Positions 17,051-26,581 of a stretch of DNA of 64,000 nt are shown here, piece after piece. Source of the stretch: Streptomyces canus (lineage in GTDB: Bacteria; Actinomycetota; Actinomycetes; Streptomycetales; Streptomycetaceae). The stretch lies in NCBI RefSeq assembly GCF_030816965.1, contig NZ_JAUSYQ010000002.1:930001-994000 (forward strand). Direction: 5' to 3'. Every line of letters begins with the position of its first letter. The stretch's first letter is position 1. The position numbers and the translations under genes are program-made. The notes beneath the pieces were generated by a model. That model was not told the DNA's origin. It worked only from the letters and a program-made list of their open reading frames with translations, and searched no databases.

Positions 17051-18772
17051 ATGTCCCGCAATGCCAGACGGGGCGCGCTTGCCGCCGCCACCGTCGCCCT
17101 CACGCTCACCGCAGCCGCCTGTTCGTCCTCCTCCGACTCGGGCTCCTCCTCCGAGCCGGGCGCCTCCTCCTCGGGCTCCTCCGCCTTCCAGGCCCAGCAC
17201 AAGGGCGGCACCCTGAAGCTCGTCGCCCACGCGGCCGCGGGCAGCTTCGACCCGCAGGTCAACTACACACTCCAGTACTGGCAGTTGTTCCAGTCGATGT
17301 ACGACGGGCTGCTCGCTTTCAAAAAGGTCAACGGGCAGGAGTCCTTCACCGTCGTCCCCGACCTGGCCACGGCCATGCCGAAGGTGACCAACGGCGGCAA
17401 GACCTACACCTTCACGCTCCGCAAGGGCGTCACCTTCTCCAACGGCAAGCCCCTGACCACCGACGACGTGGTGGCGTCCTTCCAGCGCATCTTCAAGGTC
17501 TCCAGCCCCACCGCGGGCACCTTCTACAACGGCATCGTCGGCGCCGACGCCTGCCTGAAGACGTCGGCCTCCTGCGCCCTGTCCAAGGGCGTGATCGGTG
17601 ACGCCAAGGCCGGCACGGTCATCATCAACCTGACGGCCCCGGATCCGGAGTTCGCGTACAAGCTGGCCGTCCCGCACGCCGTCGTCGTACCCAAGGACTC
17701 GCCGACGAAGGACGCCGGGACCAAGCCGCTGCCGTCGACCGGGCCGTACATGGCGGCGTCGTACGACCCCAACCGGGCGCTCAAGCTGGTCCGCAACCCG
17801 CACTTCAAGGAGTGGTCGCGTCAGGCGGAGCCGCAGGGCTATCCGGACGTCGTCGACTACGCCTTCGGCCAGACCGTGGAGTCCGAGGTCACCGCCGTCG
17901 AGAACGGCCAGGCGGACTGGATGTTCGACGCGCCGCCCGCCGACCGCCTCAACGAGATCGGCACCAAGTACGCCTCGCAGGCGCATGTGAACCCCCTGAC
18001 GGCGTTCTGGTACGCGACGCTCAACGTCAACATGGCTCCCTTCAACAACAAGTCGGCGCGACAGGCGATCAACTGGGCCGTGGACCGGTCCGCCGTGGTG
18101 CGGCTGTACGGTGGCACCAACCTTGCCTCTCCCGCATGCACGGTCCTGCCGCCCGGCTTCCCCGGGCACGTCGCATCGTGCGACTACACCAAGGGCGGCG
18201 GTACGACCTGGAAGGCCGCGGACCTCGCCAAGGCCAAGGAGCTGGTGAAGCGGTCCGGTACGGCGGGGCAGGAGGTCAGCATCGTCACGCAGGACGACGA
18301 CGTCAACAAATCGATCGGGCAGTACCTGCAGAGCCTGCTCACCCAGCTCGGCTACAAGGCGACGCTCAAGCCGCTGTCGGGCAACATCCAGTTCACCTAC
18401 ATCCAGAACACCAAGAACAAGGTGCAACTCGCCCTGACGTCCTGGTACCAGGACTATCCCGCGGCCTCCGACTTCCTCAACGTGCTGCTCTCCTGCGCGA
18501 GTTACCACCCCGGCAGCGACTCCAGCATCAACATCTCCGGGTTCTGCGACAAGGGCGTCGACGCGAAGATGCAGGCGGCGATGAAGACCTCGCAGACCGA
18601 CAAGGCGAGCGCCGACCAGCAGTGGGGCGCCGTGGACCAGGCCGTCATGGCCCAGTCGCCGCTGGTACCGCTGATCAACCCGAAGATGATCGACTTCACG
18701 TCGACGCGGGTCGGCAATTACCAGTTCAGCAAGCAGTTCTACATGCTGGTCGGGCAGTTGTGGGTGAAGTGA
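17051..18772 (+). CDS. ABC importer substrate-binding lipoprotein (peptide type)
   Basis: A 573-residue secreted lipoprotein. The start MSRNARRGALAA is followed by a hydrophobic stretch and a lipobox ending at Cys24 (LTAAAC), then a Ser/Gly-rich linker. The mature part GGTLKLVAHAAAGSFDPQVNYTLQYWQLFQS and the segment YTFTLRKGVTFSNGKPLTTDDVVASFQRI are signatures of family 5 (DppA/OppA) binding proteins. It delivers peptides to the permeases encoded directly downstream; its stop overlaps the next start by 4 bases. Peptide length and specificity are unknown. Confidence 0.92.
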   Translation: MSRNARRGALAAATVALTLTAAACSSSSDSGSSSEPGASSSGSSAFQAQHKGGTLKLVAHAAAGSFDPQVNYTLQYWQLFQSMYDGLLAFKKVNGQESFTVVPDLATAMPKVTNGGKTYTFTLRKGVTFSNGKPLTTDDVVASFQRIFKVSSPTAGTFYNGIVGADACLKTSASCALSKGVIGDAKAGTVIINLTAPDPEFAYKLAVPHAVVVPKDSPTKDAGTKPLPSTGPYMAASYDPNRALKLVRNPHFKEWSRQAEPQGYPDVVDYAFGQTVESEVTAVENGQADWMFDAPPADRLNEIGTKYASQAHVNPLTAFWYATLNVNMAPFNNKSARQAINWAVDRSAVVRLYGGTNLASPACTVLPPGFPGHVASCDYTKGGGTTWKAADLAKAKELVKRSGTAGQEVSIVTQDDDVNKSIGQYLQSLLTQLGYKATLKPLSGNIQFTYIQNTKNKVQLALTSWYQDYPAASDFLNVLLSCASYHPGSDSSINISGFCDKGVDAKMQAAMKTSQTDKASADQQWGAVDQAVMAQSPLVPLINPKMIDFTSTRVGNYQFSKQFYMLVGQLWVK

Positions 18773-19785
18773 CCCTGCCCCCGTCGGCCGGGGCCCGGCG
18801 CTCGCCGGGCCCCTGGCGGACCGCCGCCGGCGACCTGCTGCGCAACAGGACGGCGCTGGCCGCCGCCGCGGTCCTGCTCCTCGTCGTGCTGGCGAGCCTG
18901 TGCGCCCCGCTCTACGCGGACCACATCGCCCACACCGACCCCTTCCAGTCCCATGTCTCCGGCACCACGGTCGTGGACGGAAAGACCGTGCCGGTGCTCA
19001 CCCCGAGCAGCACCGGCCTCGGCCTCGGCGTCACTCCGATCGGCCCGACGTGGGACCCCGCCCACTACTTCCTCGGCGCCGACAACCAGGGCCGGGACGT
19101 GCTGGCCCGTCTGCTGTACGGCGGCCGTACGAGCCTGTTCATCGGGTTCACAGCGGCGCTGCTCACCTGCGTCGTCGGTACGGCCGTGGGGGTCGTCGCC
19201 GGGTACGCGGGCGGGGTGGTGGACGCCGTCATCTCACGGGTCCTGGACGTCGTCTGGGCGTTCCCGGTCTATCTCCTGGCCATCTGTCTGTCGGTGGTGC
19301 TGCTCACCAACGGTCTCAGGCTGGGCCCTGTCACCGTCGACGCGGGGAGCCTCTGGCTGCCCGTCACGATCACCGCGGCGATCTATGTGCCGTACATCGC
19401 ACGGCCGTTGCGCGGTCAGGTGCTGGTGCTGCGCAACAAGGAGTACATCCAGGCGGCCGTCGGCTCCGGCGCGCCCACTCCGCGCATCCTGCGCCGGGAG
19501 GTGCTGCCGAACGTGGTGCCGACGGCGATCGTGTTCGTCCCGCTGATGACCGCGCTCGCCATGCTCACCGAGTCGGCGCTGTCCTTCCTGTCCGTCGGCG
19601 TCCAGCCACCGGACGCCAGCTGGGGCACGATCATCGAGGACGGTCTGGGGCTGCTCTACACCCGGCCCGCCGTGACGATCGCGCCCGGTCTGCTGATCGC
19701 CCTGACCACGGGCGCGCTCAACGTCCTCGGCGACGGGGTGCGTGACGCGCTCGACCCGAGCGCCCGGCTGCGCGGAGGGGTGTGA
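18769..19785 (+). CDS. Peptide ABC permease (DppC-like)
   Basis: A 338-residue membrane protein starting at GTG 18769, overlapping the binding-protein stop (GTGA). It has an N-terminal helix (AAAAVLLLVVLASLCAPLY) and the inner-membrane permease core. HYFLGADNQGRDVLARLLYGGRTSLFIGF is the conserved start of DppC/OppC permeases, and the EAA-like loop is AAVGSGAPTPRILRREVLPNV. It pairs with the next permease to form the membrane channel. Confidence 0.92.
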   Translation: MTLPPSAGARRSPGPWRTAAGDLLRNRTALAAAAVLLLVVLASLCAPLYADHIAHTDPFQSHVSGTTVVDGKTVPVLTPSSTGLGLGVTPIGPTWDPAHYFLGADNQGRDVLARLLYGGRTSLFIGFTAALLTCVVGTAVGVVAGYAGGVVDAVISRVLDVVWAFPVYLLAICLSVVLLTNGLRLGPVTVDAGSLWLPVTITAAIYVPYIARPLRGQVLVLRNKEYIQAAVGSGAPTPRILRREVLPNVVPTAIVFVPLMTALAMLTESALSFLSVGVQPPDASWGTIIEDGLGLLYTRPAVTIAPGLLIALTTGALNVLGDGVRDALDPSARLRGGV

Positions 19786-19787
19786 CC

Positions 19788-20756
19788 ATGCTCGTCTTCG
19801 CCCTCAAGCGCTTCGCCTCGGCCCTGCTGGTGATGTTCGCGATCAGCGTGCTGGTGTTCCTGATCTTCTTCGCCACCCCGGGAGTCGACCCGGCGGCACG
19901 CATCGCGGGCCGCAACGCCGACCCAGCCACCCTCGCCCAGGTGCGGCACTCCTTCGGCCTGGACCGGCCGATGCCGATCCGCTATCTGCTGATGATGCGT
20001 CACCTGCTGATCGACCGGGATCTGGAGTCGTTCGTCAACCGCGGCTCCCGGGTCATTCCGCAGATCATCCAGGCCACCCCCGTGACCCTGTCCCTGGTCA
20101 TCGGCGCGGCCCTGATCTGGATGACGGCCGGCATCCTCATGGGCACGGCCGCGGCGGCCCTGCGCGGCCGGGCCGCCGACCCACTGATCATGCTGGTGGG
20201 CGTGGTCGGCGTCTCGCTCCCGGCCTACTGGCTCGGCGAGGTCGTCAACCTCCTCACCCAGAAGCAGCTGCACGACTCGCTCTTCTCCTGGGTGCCCCCG
20301 CCCGGCTACGTCGGTCTCGGCCAGGACCCCGGCCAGTGGGCGCTGCACATGCTCTTCCCCTGGCTGACGCTCGCCCTGCTGTACGCCGGGATCTACGCCC
20401 GGCTGCTGCGCGGCGAGGTCGTCACCGCACTGAACGAGGACTACGTGCGTACGGCCCGCGCCAAGGGTCTGTCCGAGCGGCGGATCCTGCTCCGGCACGC
20501 CCTGCGCTGCTCGCTGATCCCGATCGTGTCGCTGTTCGGCCTGGACTTCGGCGCGCTCGTCGGCGGGGCCGCGCTCCTCACCGAGGTGGTCTTCGGCCTG
20601 CCCGGCATCGGCAAGCTCACCTTCGACGCCCTGCAGAACCTGGACCTGCCCGTGATCATGGGCACGGTTCTGTACGCGGCGTTCTTCGTGGTCCTCGCCA
20701 ACGCCCTGGTGGACATCCTGTACGCGCGACTCGATCCGAGGGCCCGCCATGCCTGA
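19788..20756 (+). CDS. Peptide ABC permease (DppB-like)
   Basis: A 322-residue permease from ATG 19788, with GGAGGGG about 7 bases upstream; a GTG at 19782 that overlaps the previous stop is also possible. The N-terminal helix KRFASALLVMFAISVLVFLIFF and the segment ARIAGRNADPATLAQVRHSFGLDRPMPIRY are typical for DppB/OppB. The EAA loop reads YVRTARAKGLSERRILLRHAL and ends with the usual GLDFGALVGGAALLTEVVFGLPGIG block. Its 3' end overlaps the ATPase gene by 8 bases. Confidence 0.92.
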   Translation: MLVFALKRFASALLVMFAISVLVFLIFFATPGVDPAARIAGRNADPATLAQVRHSFGLDRPMPIRYLLMMRHLLIDRDLESFVNRGSRVIPQIIQATPVTLSLVIGAALIWMTAGILMGTAAAALRGRAADPLIMLVGVVGVSLPAYWLGEVVNLLTQKQLHDSLFSWVPPPGYVGLGQDPGQWALHMLFPWLTLALLYAGIYARLLRGEVVTALNEDYVRTARAKGLSERRILLRHALRCSLIPIVSLFGLDFGALVGGAALLTEVVFGLPGIGKLTFDALQNLDLPVIMGTVLYAAFFVVLANALVDILYARLDPRARHA

Positions 20757-21777
20757 ACCCCTGCTGGACGTACGTGACCTGCGAGTGCGCTTCCGCACCC
20801 GCCAGGGCCTCGTCACCGCCGTGGACAGTCTCTCCTTCTCCGTCGCTCCCGGCGAAGTCCTGGGCGTGGTGGGCGAGTCGGGCTCCGGCAAGAGTGTGTC
20901 GATGCTCGCCGTGCTGCGGCTGCTGACCAACCCGAACGTGACCATAACGGGTGAAGTACGTTTCCGGGGCCGTGACTTGCTCACCCTGCCCGACAAGGAG
21001 ATGCGTGCGGTGCGCGGCCGGGAGATCGCGATGGTCTTCCAGGACCCGATGACCGCCCTGACCCCGGTGTACACCGTGGGCTGGCAGATCGCCGAGGCGA
21101 TCCGGGCGCACGAACAGGTCTCCCGCAAGGAAGCACACGCGCGTGCCGTCCGGCTGCTCTCGGACGTCGGCATCCCCGACGCGGTCTCGCGGGTGAACGC
21201 CTATCCGCACGAGTTCTCCGGGGGGATGCGCCAGCGCGCGGTCATCGCGATGGCGCTCTCCTGCAGCCCCTCACTGCTGATCGCCGACGAGCCGACGACG
21301 GCACTGGACGTCACGGTCCAGGCGCAGATCCTCGATCTGATGCGGGAACTCAACCGAGGGGGCTCCGCGATGGTGCTCATCACCCACGACATGGGCGTGG
21401 TCTCCCAGATCGCCGACCGGGTCCTGGTCATGTACGGCGGCCGGGCGGCCGAGGAGGGCCCGCGGCGGGCGGTGTTCCACGGTCCACGACACCCGTACAC
21501 CTGGGGTCTGCTCGACTCGGTGCCCCGGGTGGGCGGCCCCCGGCTGCGGCGGCTGCCCACCATCGCGGGCGTGCCGGTCGCACCGGGTGGGGTTCCGGAG
21601 GGGTGTGCGTTCGCGCCGCGTTGCCGGCTGCGGCACGACCTCTGCGAGGAGCGACCCGCGCTGTCGGCGGGCGACGGCGACGCCGCCCATCTGGACGCGT
21701 GCTGGCTGCCGTTCGACGGCCGTGCGGGACTGCGGCTGACGGCCGACGAAGACGTGAACACGGAGGCGGCGTCGTGA
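20749..21777 (+). CDS. Peptide ABC importer ATPase (DppD-like)
   Basis: A 342-residue cytoplasmic ATPase. Walker A is GESGSGKS near residues 44-51, the Q-loop is [11 protein letters not shown], the signature is [15 protein letters not shown] and Walker B is [14 protein letters not shown]. After the core it has the oligopeptide-ABC C-terminal segment with a Cys cluster ([18 protein letters not shown]...DACW), typical of DppD/OppD. The N-terminus overlaps the DppB-like gene and the stop overlaps the next start (GTGA). Confidence 0.93.
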   Translation: MPEPLLDVRDLRVRFRTRQGLVTAVDSLSFSVAPGEVLGVVGESGSGKSVSMLAVLRLLTNPNVTITGEVRFRGRDLLTLPDKEMRAVRGREIAMVFQDPMTALTPVYTVGWQIAEAIRAHEQVSRKEAHARAVRLLSDVGIPDAVSRVNAYPHEFSGGMRQRAVIAMALSCSPSLLIADEPTTALDVTVQAQILDLMRELNRGGSAMVLITHDMGVVSQIADRVLVMYGGRAAEEGPRRAVFHGPRHPYTWGLLDSVPRVGGPRLRRLPTIAGVPVAPGGVPEGCAFAPRCRLRHDLCEERPALSAGDGDAAHLDACWLPFDGRAGLRLTADEDVNTEAAS

Positions 21778-22793
21778 CAGCACAGGAGATCGTGACAGTG
21801 GACGTGGCGGCACCCCCTGGCGAGGTCCTGTTGCGTGCCACGGACGTCACCAAGCACTACCCCGTGCGCGGAAGGCGCCAGGTGCTGCGTGCCGTCGACG
21901 GGGTCTCCCTGGCGGTGCGCGGCGGCGAAACCCTCGGCGTCGTCGGGGAGTCCGGCTGCGGCAAGTCCACGCTCGGCCGGTGTCTGGTCCGGCTCACCGA
22001 ACTCACGGGCGGACGCGTCGAGTTCGACGGTCAGGACATCTCCACGCTGTCCGCGCGACGGTTGCGTCCGGTACGGCCGGGCATGCAACTGGTCTTCCAG
22101 GACCCGCAGGCCTCGCTCAACCCCCGCCGTCGTGCCGGGGACATCGTGGCCGAGCCGCTGCTCGTGCACGAGTACGGCAACGCGTCCGAGGTCCGCCGCA
22201 GGGTCCGGGAACTGTTCGACGTCGTAGGACTGGCGGCGGCCCATCTGGACCGTTATCCGCACGAGTTCTCCGGCGGTCAGCGCCAACGCATCGGTATCGC
22301 CCGCGCTTTGGCGACGAATCCGAAGCTGATCGTGGCCGACGAGCCGGTGTCCGCGCTGGATGTGTCGATCCAGGCGCAGGTGCTGAACCTCTTCGCCGAT
22401 CTCCAGGAGGAGTTCGGACTCACGTACGTCTTCATCGCGCACGATCTCGGTGTGGTCCGGCATGTGTCGGACCGGATCGCCGTCATGTATCTCGGCGAGA
22501 TCGTCGAGCTCGCCGGCACGGAGGCGCTGTACTCGGATCCGGCCCATCCGTACACGCAGGCCCTGCTGTCGGCGGTACCGGACATCGACGACGGGACCTT
22601 CGCGGAGGACGGGCCGCCCCGGGAACGCATCGTGCTGACCGGTGAGGTGCCCAGTCCGTCGGACAAGCCGACGGGGTGCCCGTTCCGCACGCGCTGCCCG
22701 TACGCCCGGGACCTGTGTGCGGTGGAACGCCCGCGGCTCACACCGACAGCCTCCGGCCGTCAGGTGGCCTGTCACTACCCGCTGGCCGGCTGA
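21774..22793 (+). CDS. Peptide ABC importer ATPase (DppF-like)
   Basis: A 339-residue ATPase starting at GTG 21774, overlapping the DppD-like stop; the frame is open further upstream within dppD-like coding sequence but the overlap start is preferred. Walker [11 protein letters not shown]-loop [13 protein letters not shown], signature [15 protein letters not shown] and Walker [15 protein letters not shown] are intact, and the Cys-containing tail [14 protein letters not shown] is typical of DppF/OppF. It completes the importer: binding protein, two permeases and two ATPases in one operon. Confidence 0.93.
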   Translation: MTAQEIVTVDVAAPPGEVLLRATDVTKHYPVRGRRQVLRAVDGVSLAVRGGETLGVVGESGCGKSTLGRCLVRLTELTGGRVEFDGQDISTLSARRLRPVRPGMQLVFQDPQASLNPRRRAGDIVAEPLLVHEYGNASEVRRRVRELFDVVGLAAAHLDRYPHEFSGGQRQRIGIARALATNPKLIVADEPVSALDVSIQAQVLNLFADLQEEFGLTYVFIAHDLGVVRHVSDRIAVMYLGEIVELAGTEALYSDPAHPYTQALLSAVPDIDDGTFAEDGPPRERIVLTGEVPSPSDKPTGCPFRTRCPYARDLCAVERPRLTPTASGRQVACHYPLAG

Positions 22794-22804
22794 GAACTGA
22801 GGTC

Positions 22805-22850
22805 GGGCCCCGGGTCTGCAGCCCCCGGGCCGGTCACCCGTTCGTCGGGT
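22805..22850. terminator. Double hairpin between convergent genes
   Basis: GGGCCCCGGG (22805-22814) can pair with CCCCCGGGCC (22822-22831) with a bulge, and ACCCG/CGGGT (22836-22850) forms a second hairpin. They lie between the DppF-like stop and the convergent AhpD-like gene. Confidence 0.55.
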
Positions 22851-22864
22851 TCAGGTCCTCAGGT

Positions 22865-23335
22865 TCAGCCGAACTGACCGACCACGTAGTCGCCGGCCGG
22901 CTGCTGGGTCATGACGTTCAGCCGGTTGAAGGCGTTGATGACGGCGATCAGGGAGACCAGGGCGATGAGCTGGTCCTCGTCGTAGTGCTTGGCGGCGTTC
23001 TCCCAGACCTCGTCCGCGACCCCGGTCCCGTCGGCGAGGCGGGTGCCCTGCTCCGTCAGCTCCAGCGCGGCGCGCTCGGCCTCGGTGAAGACCTTGGCCT
23101 CACGCCACGCGGCGACCATGTGGAGGCGCTGCGCGGTCTCGCCCGCGGCGGCGGCCTCCTTGGTGTGCATGTCGAGGCAGAACCCGCAGCCGTTGATCTG
23201 GCTCGCGCGGATCTTCACCAGTTCCTGGGTCGTCATCGGCAGTCCCGAGTCCGTGACCACCTTCCCCGCCGAGGCGAAGTGCTTCAGCAGCTTGCCGGCC
23301 AGCGGGCTGGTGAAGACGTCGAGTCGGGCTTCCAT
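22865..23335 (-). CDS. AhpD-like carboxymuconolactone decarboxylase family protein
   Basis: A 156-residue protein from ATG 23335, with AAGGAG 7 bases upstream. RASQINGCGFCLDMHTKEA holds the redox CxxC and the following His of the AhpD/CMD fold. Members act as alkylhydroperoxidases or thiol-disulfide relay proteins. The rest, including ERAALELTEQGTRL, is the usual helical scaffold. It is a single-gene unit, convergent with the peptide importer operon. Function as a peroxidase is likely by family, not proven here. Confidence 0.88.
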   Translation of the reverse strand: MEARLDVFTSPLAGKLLKHFASAGKVVTDSGLPMTTQELVKIRASQINGCGFCLDMHTKEAAAAGETAQRLHMVAAWREAKVFTEAERAALELTEQGTRLADGTGVADEVWENAAKHYDEDQLIALVSLIAVINAFNRLNVMTQQPAGDYVVGQFG

Positions 23336-23440
23336 GGTGTGCTCCTTCTGCCGTTGTCGATGGCTACACACCTACGACTCACTGGCCCGGCGGATTGTGA
23401 CCTGCGCCGAATGTGATCTGCGTCTCCCTGGAATGGGCCG

Positions 23441-24133
23441 CTAGCCGCCGTACGCCTTCTTCCAGCGGGCCCGATGCCGTGCGTCCCCCTGGCCCCGGCC
23501 GTTCACCTCGCCCAGCGACACGAGGGAGGCCCCGTTGTTCCACAGGCCGAGGAGGTCGCGGTGCACGGCGAGGATGTCGTGCTCCAGCGCGAACTTCTCG
23601 GAGGGGCCGGTGAAGCGTGAGGTCGTCACGAAGACGGCCACGTCGGCGCGGAAGTGCACCCGGGCGCCCAGCAGATCGCGCAGCTCGCGATTCGGGATCG
23701 CCCTGCTCGGTGCGTACCGCTTGCACTGGACGACCATCGTGCGGCCGTCCGGCAGCCGGCCCAGGACATCGGCGCCGTTGTCGCCCGCACCGCCCACCCG
23801 CCTGACCTCCGTGCACCCGTCCCGCCGGCACAGTCCCGCGACCAGTTCCTCGAACTCGGTGCCCGTCATGGCGTCCACCTCGGCGAGGGTCCGGCGGCCC
23901 GCCTTCACCGCCTCCTCCTGCAGCCAGCGACGGTGCCTGCCCCGCAGAAGCCGGTCCGTGTGCCACAGCCGCCAGCCGGTCGCCGCGGCGGCAGCGACCG
24001 ACAGCACGCCCAGGAGATACGGCCACACGCTCGCCCGGAACAGCACCACGAGGACCAGCGCCACCGCGCCGCCCCACCACCACTTCCGTGCCCGCCGCCG
24101 GTGAGCGGCCGTACCTCGTCGACGCCTGGCCAC
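23441..24133 (-). CDS. Membrane-anchored Mrr-like restriction endonuclease domain protein
   Basis: A 230-residue protein from GTG 24133 behind a GGGGGGAGGG stretch. The first 60 residues carry an Arg-rich start and two hydrophobic segments (about 20-34 and 38-55). After a linker, MTGTEFEELVAGLCRRDG opens the Mrr-type nuclease domain. Its PD-(D/E)xK core is GDNGADVLG (Asp122) and VVQCKRY (Gln136, Lys138). Mrr-like nucleases cut modified DNA in type IV restriction; the membrane-tethered forms common in actinobacteria are less studied. There is no partner methylase here. Confidence 0.82.
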   Translation of the reverse strand: MARRRRGTAAHRRRARKWWWGGAVALVLVVLFRASVWPYLLGVLSVAAAAATGWRLWHTDRLLRGRHRRWLQEEAVKAGRRTLAEVDAMTGTEFEELVAGLCRRDGCTEVRRVGGAGDNGADVLGRLPDGRTMVVQCKRYAPSRAIPNRELRDLLGARVHFRADVAVFVTTSRFTGPSEKFALEHDILAVHRDLLGLWNNGASLVSLGEVNGRGQGDARHRARWKKAYGG

Positions 24134-24236
24134 CGCGCCCTCCCCCCTGTGCTTCTGCCAAGGAGTCTGGGCAGCTCTGGGAGGCGTGAGAAGGGCGCGA
24201 GTCGGCCATGTCCGAACACCGCCGTGAACGCCGGTG

Positions 24237-24264
24237 GGCCGCGGTACCGAAAGGCACCGCGGCC
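24237..24264 (-). terminator. Hairpin after the GH5 gene
   Basis: GGCCGCGGT and ACCGCGGCC form a perfect 9-bp stem with a 10-base loop, 17 bases past the GH5 stop codon. Confidence 0.7.
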
Positions 24265-24280
24265 GAAACAAGGAGAGGCG

Positions 24281-25339
24281 TCAGCCCTTGACGGGCGTTC
24301 CGCGGCCCCAGGCCCAGGCGAGGCGGTCGGCGCCCGACTGGTTGGTGGTCTCCAGCCACGGCTTGCTGGGCGGGCCGACGAGCTTCTGCACCGAGTAGAT
24401 GTCGTCGGTGCGCAGGCCCGGCCAGTACACCGAGCCCATCTTCAGCTCGCGGAAGGTGTCGGTGACGGCCTGGATGAAGTTGACGAAGTTGTCGTCCGGG
24501 GTCTTCACGTTGTAGTTCAGACCGGTCGTCATGGGCGCGCCGAACTCGTCCGCCACGGTCCGGTTCGCGCAGTCGCCGATGCGCACCTTCAGGTCGGCCA
24601 CCCACTCGTCGTAGGTGGCGTACGACTTCCAGAAGCCGTAGTGGTGCAGCGACAGGTAGGTGCCCTTCAGTCGCGGGTCGGCGCACACGGTCGTGACGTG
24701 GTCGTTGTAGCCGGCGCCGCTGACGAAGACCCGGTTGCGGGGCACGGACTTGTAGGTGTCCAGCCACTTCGCGGCGATGTCGGCCCACTCGGTGTCCGTG
24801 TAGCCGTGCGGCTCGTTCATCGGCTCGAAGTAGACCCGGGAGTTGCCCTTGTAGGCCTTGACGACGGTGTTCCACATCGGCCAGTAGGTGGCCTCGTCGT
24901 CGATGAAGCCGTCCTTGCGGTCGCCCGTGCCCTCCCAGTAGGACACGATGACCTTGAAGCCGTGGGCCGTCGCGGCGTCTATGACGCCCCGGTACGACTT
25001 CCAGTAGGAGCCGTTGACGGTGTACGGGTTGATCGGCAGCCGGACGGTGTTGGCGCCGAGGTTGGCGCGGAACGCCGAGATGATGCGGCTGGCCTTGGTG
25101 TAGGTCTGGGCGTAGGTGTCGGAGGTCGACAGGCCCGACAGCTGGAGTTCGTCGTCGGCGAAGTTGTCGCGCGGGTCGGCCCAGTTGACACCCTTGAACT
25201 GGGTCGTGTCGGTGGTCGGCGCGGCGGCGGAGGCGGGGCTGCCGGTGAGGCTGGCGCCGCTGATCGCGGCGATCGCGACGGCGACGAGCGAGGCACGCAG
25301 CCTCGGGGCGCGACGGGTGCTGACGGGGGTCTTGCGCAT
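24281..25339 (-). CDS. Secreted GH5 family glycoside hydrolase
   Basis: A 352-residue protein with a Sec signal peptide: a basic start, a hydrophobic run to about residue 30 and a likely cut after SPASA. The mature part has GVNWADPRDNF, NTVRLPINPY, VYFEPMNEPHG with the acid/base Glu176, and VADEFGAP with the nucleophile Glu265. These are the GH5 catalytic positions. GH5 enzymes cut beta-1,4-glucans or mannans; the substrate was not resolved. There is no carbohydrate-binding module. A perfect 18-bp palindrome sits 26 bases upstream, and a LacI gene is divergent, so expression is probably induced by a sugar. Confidence 0.88.
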   Translation of the reverse strand: MRKTPVSTRRAPRLRASLVAVAIAAISGASLTGSPASAAAPTTDTTQFKGVNWADPRDNFADDELQLSGLSTSDTYAQTYTKASRIISAFRANLGANTVRLPINPYTVNGSYWKSYRGVIDAATAHGFKVIVSYWEGTGDRKDGFIDDEATYWPMWNTVVKAYKGNSRVYFEPMNEPHGYTDTEWADIAAKWLDTYKSVPRNRVFVSGAGYNDHVTTVCADPRLKGTYLSLHHYGFWKSYATYDEWVADLKVRIGDCANRTVADEFGAPMTTGLNYNVKTPDDNFVNFIQAVTDTFRELKMGSVYWPGLRTDDIYSVQKLVGPPSKPWLETTNQSGADRLAWAWGRGTPVKG

Positions 25340-25364
25340 CGACCAAACCCTTTCGGAATGACAG

Positions 25365-25382
25365 CATGTTTACGTAAACATG
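25365..25382. promoter_or_regulatory. Perfect LacI-type palindrome between GH5 and its LacI gene
   Basis: CATGTTTACGTAAACATG is a perfect 18-bp palindrome with a central CG, 26 bases upstream of the GH5 start and about 105 bases upstream of the divergent LacI gene. Position and symmetry suit repression of GH5 by that regulator. Confidence 0.78.
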
Positions 25383-25487
25383 ACGGCGCCGGAATCGTGG
25401 CATCCGCTCCGGCGACCGTCAAGGTTTCCCACACGTAACATCCGGTGCGACACGCAACACGTTCGTGTGCGGACGGAGGAGGCAGCA

Positions 25488-26534
25488 GTGGTGGAACGGG
25501 GAGGTTCCGGTGTCCCCGGGGGGCGGCGCAAGCAGCGCGTGTCCATGGCGGACGTCGCCAAGCTCGCGGGCGTCTCCTCGCAGACGGTCTCGCGGGTCTC
25601 CAACGGTCACCCCGGGGTGATCGCTGCTACGCGCGAGCAGGTGCTGGCGGCGATGCGGGAACTGGGGTACCGCCCCAACAGTGCCGCGCGGGCGCTGCGG
25701 TACGGCCAGTTCAACACAATCGGCGTGATCCTGTTCAGCCTGTCCTCGACCGGCAACAGCCGCACGGTGGAGGCGATCGCCACGCACGCGGCGGCCGAGG
25801 GGTACGCGATCACCCTGATCCCCATCGACGTGCCGACGCAGGACAACGTCCTGGGGGCCTTCACGCGGATGGGCGAGCTGGCCGTGGACGCGGTCATCGT
25901 CATCATGGAGATCCATCTCCTCGACACCGGGACGGTCCAGCTGCCGCCCGGGGTGCATGTCGTCGTCGTGGACTCCGACGCCGGCGACCGCTACAGCGTG
26001 GTCGACACCGATCAGGCGGACGGCGCGCGCAAGGCCGTACAGCATCTGCTGGACCTGGGCCATCGGACCGTCCGGCATGTGACCGGTCCGCAGGCCTCCT
26101 TCGCGGGACAGCGGCGGGCCCAGGCCTGGCGTGCGGTCCTCGAGGAGGCCGGGCGGCCGGTGCCGCCCGCACTGTACGGGGACTGGTCGGCGGAGTCCGG
26201 TTACGCGGCCGGGCTCGTGCTCGCCGAGACGCCGGACTGCACGGCCGTGTTCGCCGCCAACGACCAGATGGCGCTGGGACTGCTGCGCGCGTTCCACGAG
26301 CACGGGCTGTCCGTGCCGCACGACGTCAGCGTGGTCGGTTTCGACGACACCCCCGACGCGGCGTTCTTCGTGCCGCCGCTCACCACAGTCCACCAGGACT
26401 TCGCCGAGGTGGGCCATCGCTGCGTCCAGAAGGTGCTTCAGCAGATCCGCTCGCACGGGAGCGGACAGCCGGGTACCGATCTCGTCCCGACGCGTCTGGT
26501 GGTGCGGGCAAGCAGCGCGCCACCACGGGGCTGA
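25488..26534 (+). CDS. LacI-family transcriptional regulator (GH5 locus)
   Basis: A 348-residue regulator; GTG 25488 lies 5 bases after GGAGGAGG, and the adjoining GTG 25491 is equally possible. The helix-turn-helix SMADVAKLAGVSSQTVSRVSN is near residues 19-39, and the hinge helix ends RPNSAARALRYG. The effector domain contains VVGFDDTPDAAFFVPPLTTV and the usual C-terminal VRASS. It is divergent from the secreted GH5 gene and probably binds the palindrome between them, releasing it when a breakdown product of the polysaccharide binds. Confidence 0.9.
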   Translation: MVERGGSGVPGGRRKQRVSMADVAKLAGVSSQTVSRVSNGHPGVIAATREQVLAAMRELGYRPNSAARALRYGQFNTIGVILFSLSSTGNSRTVEAIATHAAAEGYAITLIPIDVPTQDNVLGAFTRMGELAVDAVIVIMEIHLLDTGTVQLPPGVHVVVVDSDAGDRYSVVDTDQADGARKAVQHLLDLGHRTVRHVTGPQASFAGQRRAQAWRAVLEEAGRPVPPALYGDWSAESGYAAGLVLAETPDCTAVFAANDQMALGLLRAFHEHGLSVPHDVSVVGFDDTPDAAFFVPPLTTVHQDFAEVGHRCVQKVLQQIRSHGSGQPGTDLVPTRLVVRASSAPPRG

Positions 26535-26581
26535 CGCCACTGTCACTCGTTCGGCGTTCTTGGAAACCGGGGGAAACAGCT

